NCBI GenBank assembly: GCA_050946835.1
Contig: JBMNVN010000003.1
Span: 62,001 to 126,000, forward strand
Origin: UBA1447 sp002329225
Lineage (GTDB): Bacteria; Bacillota; Clostridia; Oscillospirales; Acutalibacteraceae
Length of the DNA: 64,000 nt
Reading direction: 5' to 3'
Each line of letters starts with the position of its first letter. Position 1 is the first letter of the stretch. The notes under the pieces are model-generated. The model ran no database searches, had not been told where the DNA came from, and saw nothing but the letters and a program-made list of their open reading frames with translations. The position numbers were made by a program, and so were the translations under genes. Below, piece after piece: positions 43,053-50,895 of this stretch.

Positions 43053-43907
43053 TTGAAGATTTCAACACAAACAGGCGGTTTATACAAGCGGGTCGGTGAC
43101 GAGAAGGCAATCCGTATGCTGGCCGAGGCGGGGTATGACGCCCTGGACTATTCGATGTTCGATTTTGATGAAGAAACTTCACCGGTATTCGGTGCGAATT
43201 TTGAGAAAAGAGCCTTGGAACTTAAACAGTTGGCTGAAGATTGCGGAGTATACTTTAATCAGGCTCACGCACCCTTCCCCTCTTACCGGGTCGGGGATGA
43301 AGAATATAACCGTGCAATTAATCCGATGATTAAACGCTCCATTGCCTTTGCCGCCATCTTGGGAGCGAAGATTATTATTGTGCACCCCATTGCCCTGGGA
43401 AAAGGTCAAAAGGAATTTAATCTGGAATTTTACAATTCCCTCATACCCGTATGCAGGGAGTACAACATTAAGGTAGCGCTGGAAAACATGTTCGGCGGCA
43501 ACCGGAATAACGGCAATATTATACCTAATGTATGCAGTACCGGTTATGAGTTTTGCGAATTTCTTGATGCTCTGCCGAAAGAGCACTTTACCGCCTGCCT
43601 GGATATAGGGCACGCCGGCCTGGTGGGAGAAACGGCGGAAAATATGATATTGACGCTGGGGCACGACAGACTCAAAGCCCTCCATGTGCACGACAATAAT
43701 CATCTGCGGGATCTGCACACTCTTCCCTTCACTCAATCCCTTGACTGGCAGGCTATCACCGGCGCCCTGAAAGAAATCCGCTACACCGGCGACTTCACCC
43801 TTGAAGCGGACGGCTTTTTGGATAAATTCCCGGACGAATTACTTGCCGCAGCCTGCAAGCTTATGGCTCAAACCGCCCGCTATCTGGCTGACCGAAGCGA
43901 AGCCTGA
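43053..43907 (+). CDS. Sugar phosphate isomerase/epimerase-type TIM-barrel protein
   Basis: 284 residues from TTG at 43053, 7 bases after GGAGGG (a TTG at 43047 is too close). AP-endonuclease-2-like xylose isomerase fold: FNQAHAPFPS, AKIIIVHPIALG, VALENMFGG, ACLDIGHAG, LHVHDNNHLRDLHTLPF and DFTLEADGF carry the metal-binding His, Glu and Asp residues in normal order. Substrate cannot be assigned. Followed after 13 bases by an amidohydrolase-fold gene, suggesting a small two-gene unit. Confidence 0.9.
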   Translation: MKISTQTGGLYKRVGDEKAIRMLAEAGYDALDYSMFDFDEETSPVFGANFEKRALELKQLAEDCGVYFNQAHAPFPSYRVGDEEYNRAINPMIKRSIAFAAILGAKIIIVHPIALGKGQKEFNLEFYNSLIPVCREYNIKVALENMFGGNRNNGNIIPNVCSTGYEFCEFLDALPKEHFTACLDIGHAGLVGETAENMILTLGHDRLKALHVHDNNHLRDLHTLPFTQSLDWQAITGALKEIRYTGDFTLEADGFLDKFPDELLAAACKLMAQTARYLADRSEA

Positions 43908-43920
43908 GGAGGGTATCTGA

Positions 43921-44721
43921 ATGGTTTTTGCCAATCATGCCCATATCTACCCGAGCCGGCTCCGGCCGGAAAGCGACCTGGATGCTCTGAAAGAGCTTAT
44001 GCGGGAATGTGAAATTGACCGTTGTGTAGTCTTCGCCACCATTCCGGATCGGTTTAAAGAGTTGGGGCTGCCCGTCAACACCAACGTTTGGCTAAGCGAG
44101 CAGATTAAAAACGAGCCCGCTTTTACGGGCTTCGGCTTTGTGGATTTTGAACTCGACAATCAGGAAGAACAGGTGGATGAAATTGTGTCACTCGGACTGA
44201 AGGGTATCAAACTGCATCCCCCCGCTCAGGGTTTTGCCGTTTTGGAAGACAAGGCTCTTAGAGTCTATGAGAGGGCGCAGCGCCATAACCTGTTTTTAAG
44301 TTTTCATACGGGACTGCACTGGTCAAGGCTCAAAGATAACCGCACACTTGATTATGACGAGGTGGCCTATAACTTCCCCGAACTGAGATTCAGTATGGAG
44401 CATATCGGCGGCTACAGTTTTTTTAACGAGGCTCTGGCGGTTATTGCCAACAACAACCGGGGCGGCAGACAGCCCCGTGTTTTTGCCGGGTGGACAAGTA
44501 TTGACAATGAAAAGGGCGGGGCCTGGAGTTTAACCGACGAACAGCTTGAAACCGTCATAGAACAAACCGGAGAAATGAAAAGCATTTTCGGCCTTGATTT
44601 TCCGTTTAAAAAGGCGGAATACATTAAAAAACTCATGGCTCGAATCAGAGCTTTGAACATTACCGATACGGCTAAAGAGGCCATACTAGGGGGCAATCTT
44701 TTGCGGGAACTCGGCGAGTGA
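43921..44721 (+). CDS. Amidohydrolase-family TIM-barrel enzyme
   Basis: 266 residues of the amidohydrolase-2 type: NHAHIYPS at the N-terminus (metal His pair), LKGIKLHPPAQGF, LFLSFHTGLHW, RFSMEHIGGYSF and FGLDFPFKKAEY (where family members carry the catalytic Asp). It may act as hydrolase or decarboxylase on a small metabolite. Its last 52 codons lie in a 171-bp direct repeat; a second copy of this 3' end, followed by what looks like the gene's original terminator, lies 2.3 kb downstream beyond the TIR gene. Confidence 0.88.
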   Translation: MVFANHAHIYPSRLRPESDLDALKELMRECEIDRCVVFATIPDRFKELGLPVNTNVWLSEQIKNEPAFTGFGFVDFELDNQEEQVDEIVSLGLKGIKLHPPAQGFAVLEDKALRVYERAQRHNLFLSFHTGLHWSRLKDNRTLDYDEVAYNFPELRFSMEHIGGYSFFNEALAVIANNNRGGRQPRVFAGWTSIDNEKGGAWSLTDEQLETVIEQTGEMKSIFGLDFPFKKAEYIKKLMARIRALNITDTAKEAILGGNLLRELGE

Positions 44722-44733
44722 ACGGAAGATATT
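44563..44733 (+). repeat. Left 171-bp direct repeat (3' end of the amidohydrolase gene)
   Basis: Matches 46907-47077 in the same orientation at 168 of 171 positions; the three differences (near 44570, 44576 and 44598) are all in the first 36 bases. Together the copies bracket the TIR gene. Confidence 0.95.
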
Positions 44734-44940
44734 CAATATAAATACTAAACAGCCTATATTTGAGAAAATGATGGGTTTTATTATAAGTTGCCAAAGAAGG
44801 CAATGCAGACGCCACTCCCCCGGCTGTCGCTCTGCTAAAATATGGTATAATCGGTATCACATGTAAAACAAGTGCTTTAATATAAGTTTAACCATTGCAT
44901 GTAAACATATTTTGTCAACAAACCGACAAGAGGGAAATAT

Positions 44941-46845
44941 ATGCTGAAGTATAAAACAAGAGGAATGTCCAACCCGCAGGGAAAGCCGAGGGTGTATTTC
45001 TGTGCTCATCCCGCTGACCACAGATTTTTTGATGAAATATCCGACGAGCTTCTGGGAATACATAACTGTGCGGTTTGGTATGACAGCACCCCCGAAGATG
45101 AGAGCGACGATGAAAATCTTCTTGAAGATTTAAGTCAAATGCAGTTGTTTGTTATTCCCGTTACTACTAAATTCCTTACCGAAGAATGCAGGGCATACGA
45201 TGTGGGATTCCACTTCGCCATAGAAAAGCATATCCCCGTGTTGCCGATAATGCTTGAGTCGGGGCTTGACGATATATTCAACCGCAAATGCGGCGATTTG
45301 CACTATATTGATAAAAACAACCGAGAGCAATCAGGCGAAAGTTATAGCGAAAAACTGAAAAAGTATCTTGACTCGGTAATTATCGGGGATGAACTTGCTG
45401 AAAAGATTCGTGCGCTGGCGATAGCCGAAAACGATTCTTCCGCCGAACACAACTTTTTTATAGGGCTTGATTATCTTAACGGTATTGATGTTGAGGTCGA
45501 CTTTGAGCGCGCTGTTGAGCTTATCGGCGGCGCCGCCGAGTCGGGATTGTGCGAAGCAATAGAAAAGCTTGTGTCAATGTACCAAAACGGTGAAGGTGTC
45601 AAGCGAGATTACTTTACGGCGGTAGAGTGGCAGAGAAAGCTCACGGAAATCAGAAAAGAGAAATTTGAACAAAGCGGTGAAGAGGAAAACTGCTTTGAAC
45701 TGTTGGAATCTCTCTTTAATTTAGGCGATTATCTTGAAGCTTTAGGAAAACTGACGGAGGCAAAACAGGCGTATACTGAAATGAGCCAAACGGCACTTAG
45801 CCTCAACAATCACAATAAATCCAATCGTTCTCAAAGATGGCTATCAATCAGCTACGACAATCTCGGCAATATTGAAAGTAACCTGACAAGGGCTACGGAT
45901 TTTTATCTAAAAGCGTTTGAGATAAGGAAAAGGCTCGCTGAGGAAACGGAGACCGTGCAAGCAAGGTGCGATTTGTCGGTCAGCTACGACAATCTCGGCA
46001 ATATTGAAGAGGCACAGGGTAATTTGAGCGTAGCAAAGGATTTTTATTTGAAAGCGCTTGACATAAGGGAAAAGCTCGCTGAGGAAACGGAAACTGTTCA
46101 GGCAAGGCTGGATTTGGCGCTCAGTTACGAGAATCTCAGCAATATTGAAGAGGCACAGGGGAACCTGACTAAGGCTACGGACTTTTATTTGAAAGAGCTT
46201 TCTATTTTTGATAAGCTCGCTGAGGAAACGGAGGCCGTGGAAGCAAGGTGGAGTTTGGCGGTCAACCTTGAGAGCCTCGGTTTTATTGAAAAGGTACAGG
46301 GTAACCTGACTAAGGCTACGGATTTTTATTTGAAAGAGCTTGACATAAGGGAAAGGCTCGCTGAGGAAACGGGGACCGCGGAAGCAAGGCGGGATTTGTC
46401 GATCAGCTACGAAAAGCTCGGCGATATTGAACGAGCACAGGGTAACCTGACCAAGGCTACGGATTTTTATTTGAAAGCGCTTGTCATAAGGGAAAGGCTC
46501 GCTGAGGAAACGGAGACCGTGGAAGCAAGGCGGGATTTGTCGGTCAGGTACAACAAGCTCGGCGATATTGAACAAGCACAGGGCAACCTGACTAAGGCTA
46601 CGGAGTTTTATTTGAAAGCGCTTGACATAAGGAAAAGGCTCGCTGAGGAAACGGAGACTGTTCAGGCGTACGACGACTTGGCTGTTAGCTATTGCAACAT
46701 TGCACTTGTTGAAACAGGCTCTCAAAGAAAAAATGCACTGAACGCTGCATATACGATATGGAAAAGGCTATGCAAGCTACACCCTGATTATCCCGAGTTC
46801 AAAGATAGATGCAAAACGGCACGCAGTTTGCTGAAAAAACGTTGA
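44941..46845 (+). CDS. TIR-Sel1-TPR protein, candidate defence or signalling NADase
   Basis: 634 residues. Residues about 15-130 form a TIR domain (RVYFCAHPADHRFFDEIS, MQLFVIPVTTKFLTEECRAY); Glu81 or Glu82 sits where catalytic TIR glutamates lie. Residues 145-230 contain Sel1-like helices (YQNGEGVKRDYFTAVEWQ). From about residue 300 come six tandem TPR-like units of 47 residues (first unit 44), then a degenerate seventh. TIR domains in bacteria often cleave NAD+ or make cyclic ADP-ribose isomers in anti-phage defence, with the repeats as sensor; here this is inference. GAGGG precedes the ATG. The gene stands alone inside the direct repeats, with TATAAT at 44846-44851 as a possible -10 but no good -35. 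Confidence 0.9.
   Translation: MLKYKTRGMSNPQGKPRVYFCAHPADHRFFDEISDELLGIHNCAVWYDSTPEDESDDENLLEDLSQMQLFVIPVTTKFLTEECRAYDVGFHFAIEKHIPVLPIMLESGLDDIFNRKCGDLHYIDKNNREQSGESYSEKLKKYLDSVIIGDELAEKIRALAIAENDSSAEHNFFIGLDYLNGIDVEVDFERAVELIGGAAESGLCEAIEKLVSMYQNGEGVKRDYFTAVEWQRKLTEIRKEKFEQSGEEENCFELLESLFNLGDYLEALGKLTEAKQAYTEMSQTALSLNNHNKSNRSQRWLSISYDNLGNIESNLTRATDFYLKAFEIRKRLAEETETVQARCDLSVSYDNLGNIEEAQGNLSVAKDFYLKALDIREKLAEETETVQARLDLALSYENLSNIEEAQGNLTKATDFYLKELSIFDKLAEETEAVEARWSLAVNLESLGFIEKVQGNLTKATDFYLKELDIRERLAEETGTAEARRDLSISYEKLGDIERAQGNLTKATDFYLKALVIRERLAEETETVEARRDLSVRYNKLGDIEQAQGNLTKATEFYLKALDIRKRLAEETETVQAYDDLAVSYCNIALVETGSQRKNALNAAYTIWKRLCKLHPDYPEFKDRCKTARSLLKKR
45844..46680 (+). repeat. Six tandem 141-bp coding repeats (TPR units)
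   Basis: Units begin near 45844 (132 bp, lacking three codons), 45976, 46117, 46258, 46399 and 46540. Recurrent phrases are AQGNLTKATDFYLKAL and RLAEETETVEARRDL. Similarity persists at the DNA level, including third codon positions (GCTCGCTGAGGAAACGGAG recurs), which indicates recent duplication or gene conversion. Confidence 0.9.
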
Positions 46846-46906
46846 AGAACAATAGTACAGTTCAGCGTAGTTTACAAATAAGCAGTTATACATAACTACG
46901 AAAGTT

Positions 46907-47065
46907 CAAACCGAAGAAAGGAAAAGCATTTTCGGCCTTGATTTCCCGTTTAAAAAGGCGGAATACATTAAAAAACTCATGGCTCGAATCAGAGCTTTGA
47001 ACATTACCGATACGGCTAAAGAGGCCATACTAGGGGGCAATCTTTTGCGGGAACTCGGCGAGTGA
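46907..47065 (+). pseudogene. Second copy of the amidohydrolase 3' end (fragment)
   Basis: The last 52 codons and stop of the amidohydrolase gene, repeated without start or ribosome site (repeat extends to 47077). It reads QTEERKSIFGLD where the intact gene has QTGEMKSIFGLD. Because the terminator expected for the gene follows this copy and not the intact one, this copy likely marks the original end of the gene before insertion of the TIR segment. Confidence 0.85.
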
Positions 47066-47077
47066 ACGGAAGATATT
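46907..47077 (+). repeat. Right 171-bp direct repeat
   Basis: Partner of 44563-44733 (168 of 171 positions identical), same orientation, 2,344 bases apart. Confidence 0.95.
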
Positions 47078-47081
47078 TTTT

Positions 47082-47116
47082 GCGGGGGCGGGCCGAGGTT
47101 CCGCCTCCCCTTTTTT
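47082..47116 (+). terminator. Rho-independent terminator
   Basis: GCGGGGGCGG (47082-47091) pairs with CCGCCTCCCC (47101-47110) with one G-T wobble and one mismatch, followed by TTTTTT. Probably the original terminator of the amidohydrolase gene. Confidence 0.8.
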
Positions 47117-47129
47117 GCTAAAAAAACAA

Positions 47130-47158
47130 GTGACATCATATGATAATTATGTTATAAT
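47130..47158 (+). promoter_or_regulatory. Promoter of the phoH-ybeY-dgkA-era operon
   Basis: GTGACA (47130-47135), 17-base spacer, TATAAT (47153-47158), 48 bases before the phoH start. Confidence 0.75.
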
Positions 47159-47205
47159 TTCATAAAATATTACGGAAGGCTATGCAAATTTCAGGGAGGA
47201 AAGGG

Positions 47206-48171
47206 ATGTACGAACAAACCGTCAATATTGACCGTTTGGATGAAGCGGTCAGCCTGTTCGGCAGTTTTGACGAAAATATAAAACTTATTGAAAACGCCTT
47301 AAACGTCACGGTGATTGCCCGAGGGTCTGAAATTAAGGTTACCGGCAACGAGGCGGATGTTCAAAAGGGAGTACGGGCAATAAACGGCCTGCTGCTGCTT
47401 ATCAGCCGGGGAGAAAATATAAGCGACTTAAATGTCCGTTATGTGCTGTCCCTGGTGCAGGAAGGCACCGACGATAAACTTTCGGAACTGACGGAGGACT
47501 GCGTGTGCATAACCTCCCGCGGACGGCCCGTAAAACCTAAAACTTTGGGGCAAAAAATATATGTGGAGGCCATGAAGGAAAACACCATTGTTTTAGGCGT
47601 CGGCCCCGCCGGTACGGGGAAGACTTATCTTGCCGTGGCAATGGCGGTTACTGCCCTCCGCAATAAACAGGTTAACCGGATTATTCTGACCCGTCCCGCC
47701 GTTGAAGCGGGGGAAAAGTTGGGCTTTCTGCCCGGCGACTTACAGCAAAAAGTTGACCCCTATCTGCGGCCGCTTTATGATGCGCTGTTCGATATGCTGG
47801 GAGCCGAAAACTTTTTAAAGCATCAGGAACGGGGCAATATTGAGGTTGCGCCTTTGGCATATATGCACGGACGCACGTTGGACGACAGTTTTATTATCCT
47901 TGACGAAGCGCAGAACTCCACGGGCGAGCAAATGAAGATGTTTCTAACAAGGCTTGGCTTCAACTCCAAAATGGTGGTTACCGGCGACATAACTCAGATA
48001 GACCTGCCCGAGGGTAAGCGCTCCGGCCTGGTTGAGGCGGTAAAGGTGCTCAAGGGCATTGAGGATATTGCCACCGTAAAATTTACCGAAAAGGACGTTG
48101 TACGCCATAAGCTTGTTCAGGATATTGTAAAAGCCTATGAAAAGAGCGAGGAGGCTAAAAGGAGAAAATGA
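47206..48171 (+). CDS. phoH: PhoH-like ATPase
   Basis: About 321 residues from the ATG at 47206, six bases after GGGAGG; an ATG at 47182 would add eight residues. An N-terminal KH-like region is followed by the P-loop ATPase with GVGPAGTGKTYLAVAMA, LTRPAVEAGEKLGFLPGDL, IILDEAQNS and VVTGDITQIDLP. In Bacillota PhoH-like proteins are adjacent to ybeY, and a role in RNA metabolism or ribosome maturation is suspected. Overlaps ybeY by 4 bases. Confidence 0.96.
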   Translation: MYEQTVNIDRLDEAVSLFGSFDENIKLIENALNVTVIARGSEIKVTGNEADVQKGVRAINGLLLLISRGENISDLNVRYVLSLVQEGTDDKLSELTEDCVCITSRGRPVKPKTLGQKIYVEAMKENTIVLGVGPAGTGKTYLAVAMAVTALRNKQVNRIILTRPAVEAGEKLGFLPGDLQQKVDPYLRPLYDALFDMLGAENFLKHQERGNIEVAPLAYMHGRTLDDSFIILDEAQNSTGEQMKMFLTRLGFNSKMVVTGDITQIDLPEGKRSGLVEAVKVLKGIEDIATVKFTEKDVVRHKLVQDIVKAYEKSEEAKRRK

Positions 48172-48677
48172 TTGGGAAGATTAAAGTAGTCATATCCAAC
48201 GACCAGCGTGAGGTGAAAATCCCCACGGGATTGCGTCTGCTTGTGCGCCGCTGCTGTACGGCGGTGTTGGTCAATGAAGACTTCAACGGTTCGGCTGAGG
48301 TAAGCGTGCGTTTTGTAAACGATGAAGAAATTCAGCGCCTTAACCTGCAGTACAGAGGAATTGACTCCGTTACGGATGTTCTCTCTTTCCCGCTGGGGAT
48401 TGAGGGGGTCTACGATATCAACAACGACACCGGAGCAAAGCTTTTGGGGGACATAGTTATTTCCATGGAAAGGGCTGTAGCCCAGGCGGAAAAGTACGGC
48501 CACTCTTTACAAAGGGAAGTTGCCTTTTTAACGGCTCACTCCATGCTCCACCTTTTAGGTTATGACCATGAGGGCGGCGGCTTGCCGCTTATGCGCATGC
48601 GGGAAAAGGAAGAAACCGTGCTGACCCAGTTGGGCCTGAAGCGCAACGGCAGCTATTACATGGGCGACGAAATTTGA
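48168..48677 (+). CDS. ybeY: rRNA maturation endoribonuclease YbeY
   Basis: 169 residues with the zinc site HSMLHLLGYDHEG (three His) and TDVLSFPL as family hallmarks. YbeY takes part in 16S rRNA 3'-end maturation and ribosome quality control. Translationally coupled to phoH by ATGA overlap. Confidence 0.97.
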   Translation: MIGKIKVVISNDQREVKIPTGLRLLVRRCCTAVLVNEDFNGSAEVSVRFVNDEEIQRLNLQYRGIDSVTDVLSFPLGIEGVYDINNDTGAKLLGDIVISMERAVAQAEKYGHSLQREVAFLTAHSMLHLLGYDHEGGGLPLMRMREKEETVLTQLGLKRNGSYYMGDEI

Positions 48678-48695
48678 TTGAAAGGCAGGTTCTGA

Positions 48696-49232
48696 ATGAA
48701 AGCCCTGGCAAGAAGTTTTTATTATGCGGGTCGCGGCTTTATTTATTGCCTTAACTATGAGCGCAATATGAGAATCCATCTGGCGTTCACCGTTTACATG
48801 TACTGCTTTTTATTATTCTTTGATTTTTTCACCCTTGACCGCCGTGACTTGGCTCTTTTGTTTACAATCAATGCTCTTGTTATGATGGCTGAACTGATAA
48901 ATACGGCCATCGAAAACACCATTGATTTGGTGGAAATCAAAGTAAATCGTCTGGCACAAATTGCCAAGGACAGCGCCGCCGCCGGAGTTTTGGTCGGGGC
49001 CGTTTTTGCGGTTCTTGTGGGGGGCGCTCTGCTCTGGCAGCCGGAAGCCTTTAAAAAAATGGCAAGGTATTATATTGACCGGCCTTTAATGTTTGCCCTC
49101 TTTATTTTGAGCCTGATTATCAGTTTAATCTATATATTTGTCGGCCCGCTGAAAATCCGTGCGATGATAACCGGCAAACCCGTACCGGAAAAAGGTGAAA
49201 ACAAAAACATTGACAAAGGAGCGGGGCAATGA
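48696..49232 (+). CDS. dgkA: Diacylglycerol/undecaprenol kinase
   Basis: 178 residues. The DgkA signature MAELINTAIENTIDLVEIKVN (catalytic and metal-binding Glu residues) and three helices are present. It is longer than the usual 120-140 residues because of a fourth hydrophobic segment near the C-terminus (MFALFILSLIISLIYIFVG) and a charged tail. In Gram-positive bacteria the enzyme mainly phosphorylates undecaprenol for cell wall synthesis. Overlaps era by 4 bases. Confidence 0.93.
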   Translation: MKALARSFYYAGRGFIYCLNYERNMRIHLAFTVYMYCFLLFFDFFTLDRRDLALLFTINALVMMAELINTAIENTIDLVEIKVNRLAQIAKDSAAAGVLVGAVFAVLVGGALLWQPEAFKKMARYYIDRPLMFALFILSLIISLIYIFVGPLKIRAMITGKPVPEKGENKNIDKGAGQ

Positions 49233-50116
49233 CAAAAACCGCTTTTATCTCCATAATAGGCTGCCCTAATGTGGGTAAATCTTCCATACTCAACCGTTTG
49301 CTGGGTCAAAAGGTGGCAATTGTTTCTCACCGGCCGCAAACGACAAGGACAAAAATTGTGGGAATACTCACCAAAGGCGAAACCCAACTTGTATTTACCG
49401 ACACCCCCGGCTTTCACCGTCCCCGCACCAAGTTGGGTGAAGTGATGATGAAAAATGTGGAGGAAAGTATATCCGGAGTTGACGCCTGCTTAATGGTTGT
49501 TGAACCGCAGGGAGAAATCCGCAGTGCGGAAAAAGAGATGATCGGCATTTTAAAAGCGGATAAAATTCCGGCAATTTTGGCTATAAACAAAATCGATTTG
49601 CTGAAACAAAAAGAATTGCTGGCCGAAAGAATTGCCGAATTTAACGCCCTCCATGACTTTTCGGCAACGATCCCCGTTTCCGCAATTAACGGGGATAATA
49701 TGGAGGCTCTTGAGAAGGAATTGTCCGCCTTGGCCAAACCCTCCCCCCACTTTTTTCCCGAAGACGCCTTAACCGACCAGCCCGAAAGGGTGCTTGCGGG
49801 GGAAATTATCAGGGAAAAACTGCTGCGCAATCTGGATAAAGAAATACCCCACGGCACAGCCGTTGTGGTGGAAAAAATGCGGGAAAGGGAAGACTCGGAT
49901 TTAATGGATATAGACGCCGTGATTTACTGCGAAAAGGAAAGCCACAAGGGTATTATAATCGGTAAAAACGGCTCAATGCTTAAAAAAGTCTCCACTCAGG
50001 CAAGGGAAGATATGGAATACTTTTTTCAATGCCGTATAAACCTGCGTTGTTGGGTAAAGGTAAAGGACGGTTGGCGCAATAAAAGCGGGCTTATTCATCA
50101 GTTCGAATTGGACTGA
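49229..50116 (+). CDS. era: GTPase Era
   Basis: 295 residues. G1 GCPNVGKSS, G2 region with PQTTRTKI, G3 DTPGFH, G4 NKID, and a C-terminal KH domain (KGIIIGKNGSMLKKVSTQAR). Era binds the 3' end of 16S rRNA during small-subunit assembly, which fits the adjacent ybeY. Followed after 23 bases by recO. Confidence 0.97.
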   Translation: MTKTAFISIIGCPNVGKSSILNRLLGQKVAIVSHRPQTTRTKIVGILTKGETQLVFTDTPGFHRPRTKLGEVMMKNVEESISGVDACLMVVEPQGEIRSAEKEMIGILKADKIPAILAINKIDLLKQKELLAERIAEFNALHDFSATIPVSAINGDNMEALEKELSALAKPSPHFFPEDALTDQPERVLAGEIIREKLLRNLDKEIPHGTAVVVEKMREREDSDLMDIDAVIYCEKESHKGIIIGKNGSMLKKVSTQAREDMEYFFQCRINLRCWVKVKDGWRNKSGLIHQFELD

Positions 50117-50139
50117 AAACCGCAAACAGAGGAACAGCA

Positions 50140-50895
50140 ATGTACTTAAACACGGACGGTCTGGTAATAAGGGAATACCGGGTCGGAGAAAATGACAGAG
50201 TTATAACCGTTTTGACCGGCGATTACGGAATTGTCAGGGCTTTCGCCAACGGTTCCAAAAGGATAAAAAGCCGAACGGGCAGCGCGACACAACTTCTGAG
50301 TTATTCGCGCTTTGTTTTTTATGCCGGAAAAGAAATCTATTCGGTAAACGAAGCTCAGAGCATAGAGATATTTTTTGACCTGCGGGAGGATATTGAAAGG
50401 CTGACACTTGCTCAATACTTTTGCGAGTTAAGCGAGGAACTGGCCCCCGAAATGGAAGATTCCCGCTCCTTTTTAAAACTGATACTCAACGCCCTGCATT
50501 TTTTGGCCAAAGGTACCCGTCCTCCCCTATTACTCAAAGGGGTGGTCGAATTGCGCCTTATGACGCTTGCCGGCTATATGCCGAACCTGACCGCCTGTGA
50601 AAAATGCGGAAAGTTTGAAAGCGACACCATGTATTTTGACACCCGCAACGGACAGCTCAGCTGTTCGGACTGCACACCTCAAGGTTCACCGGTGTCTGCG
50701 GGTGTTTTGAAGGCTATGCGGCATATTTGCTATTCCGACGACGTAAAGCTGTTCGCCTTTACACTCTCGGAAGAGTCGGAAACCCTCCTTTCCGCCATTA
50801 CTGAAAGGTATGTTGCCGCCCATATATCAAAAAGGTTCAAAACTTTGGAGTTTTTTAAAGACTTAACCCGTAACCGGGAAGGGAGCGCCTTATGA
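50140..50895 (+). CDS. recO: DNA repair protein RecO
   Basis: 251 residues. N-terminal OB fold (TDGLVIREYRVGENDRVITV), helical middle and a four-Cys zinc site (CEKCGKF and CSDC). RecO loads RecA on single-stranded DNA with RecR. GAGGAA precedes the ATG. Overlaps mutS2 by 4 bases. Confidence 0.95.
   Translation: MYLNTDGLVIREYRVGENDRVITVLTGDYGIVRAFANGSKRIKSRTGSATQLLSYSRFVFYAGKEIYSVNEAQSIEIFFDLREDIERLTLAQYFCELSEELAPEMEDSRSFLKLILNALHFLAKGTRPPLLLKGVVELRLMTLAGYMPNLTACEKCGKFESDTMYFDTRNGQLSCSDCTPQGSPVSAGVLKAMRHICYSDDVKLFAFTLSEESETLLSAITERYVAAHISKRFKTLEFFKDLTRNREGSAL

Noticed and set aside
44734..44940. Possible small RNA or tRNA gene upstream of the TIR gene
   Set aside because: No cloverleaf or strong paired structure seen; only a TATAAT-like hexamer without a good -35.
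45844..46680. Regular 141-bp tandem repeats as possible CRISPR
   Set aside because: No spacers, repeats are in frame and encode TPR-like helices.
45907..46725. 272-codon minus-strand open frame across the TPR repeats
   Set aside because: Its internal repeats only mirror the tandem repeats of the TIR-TPR gene; no ribosome site or recognisable domain.
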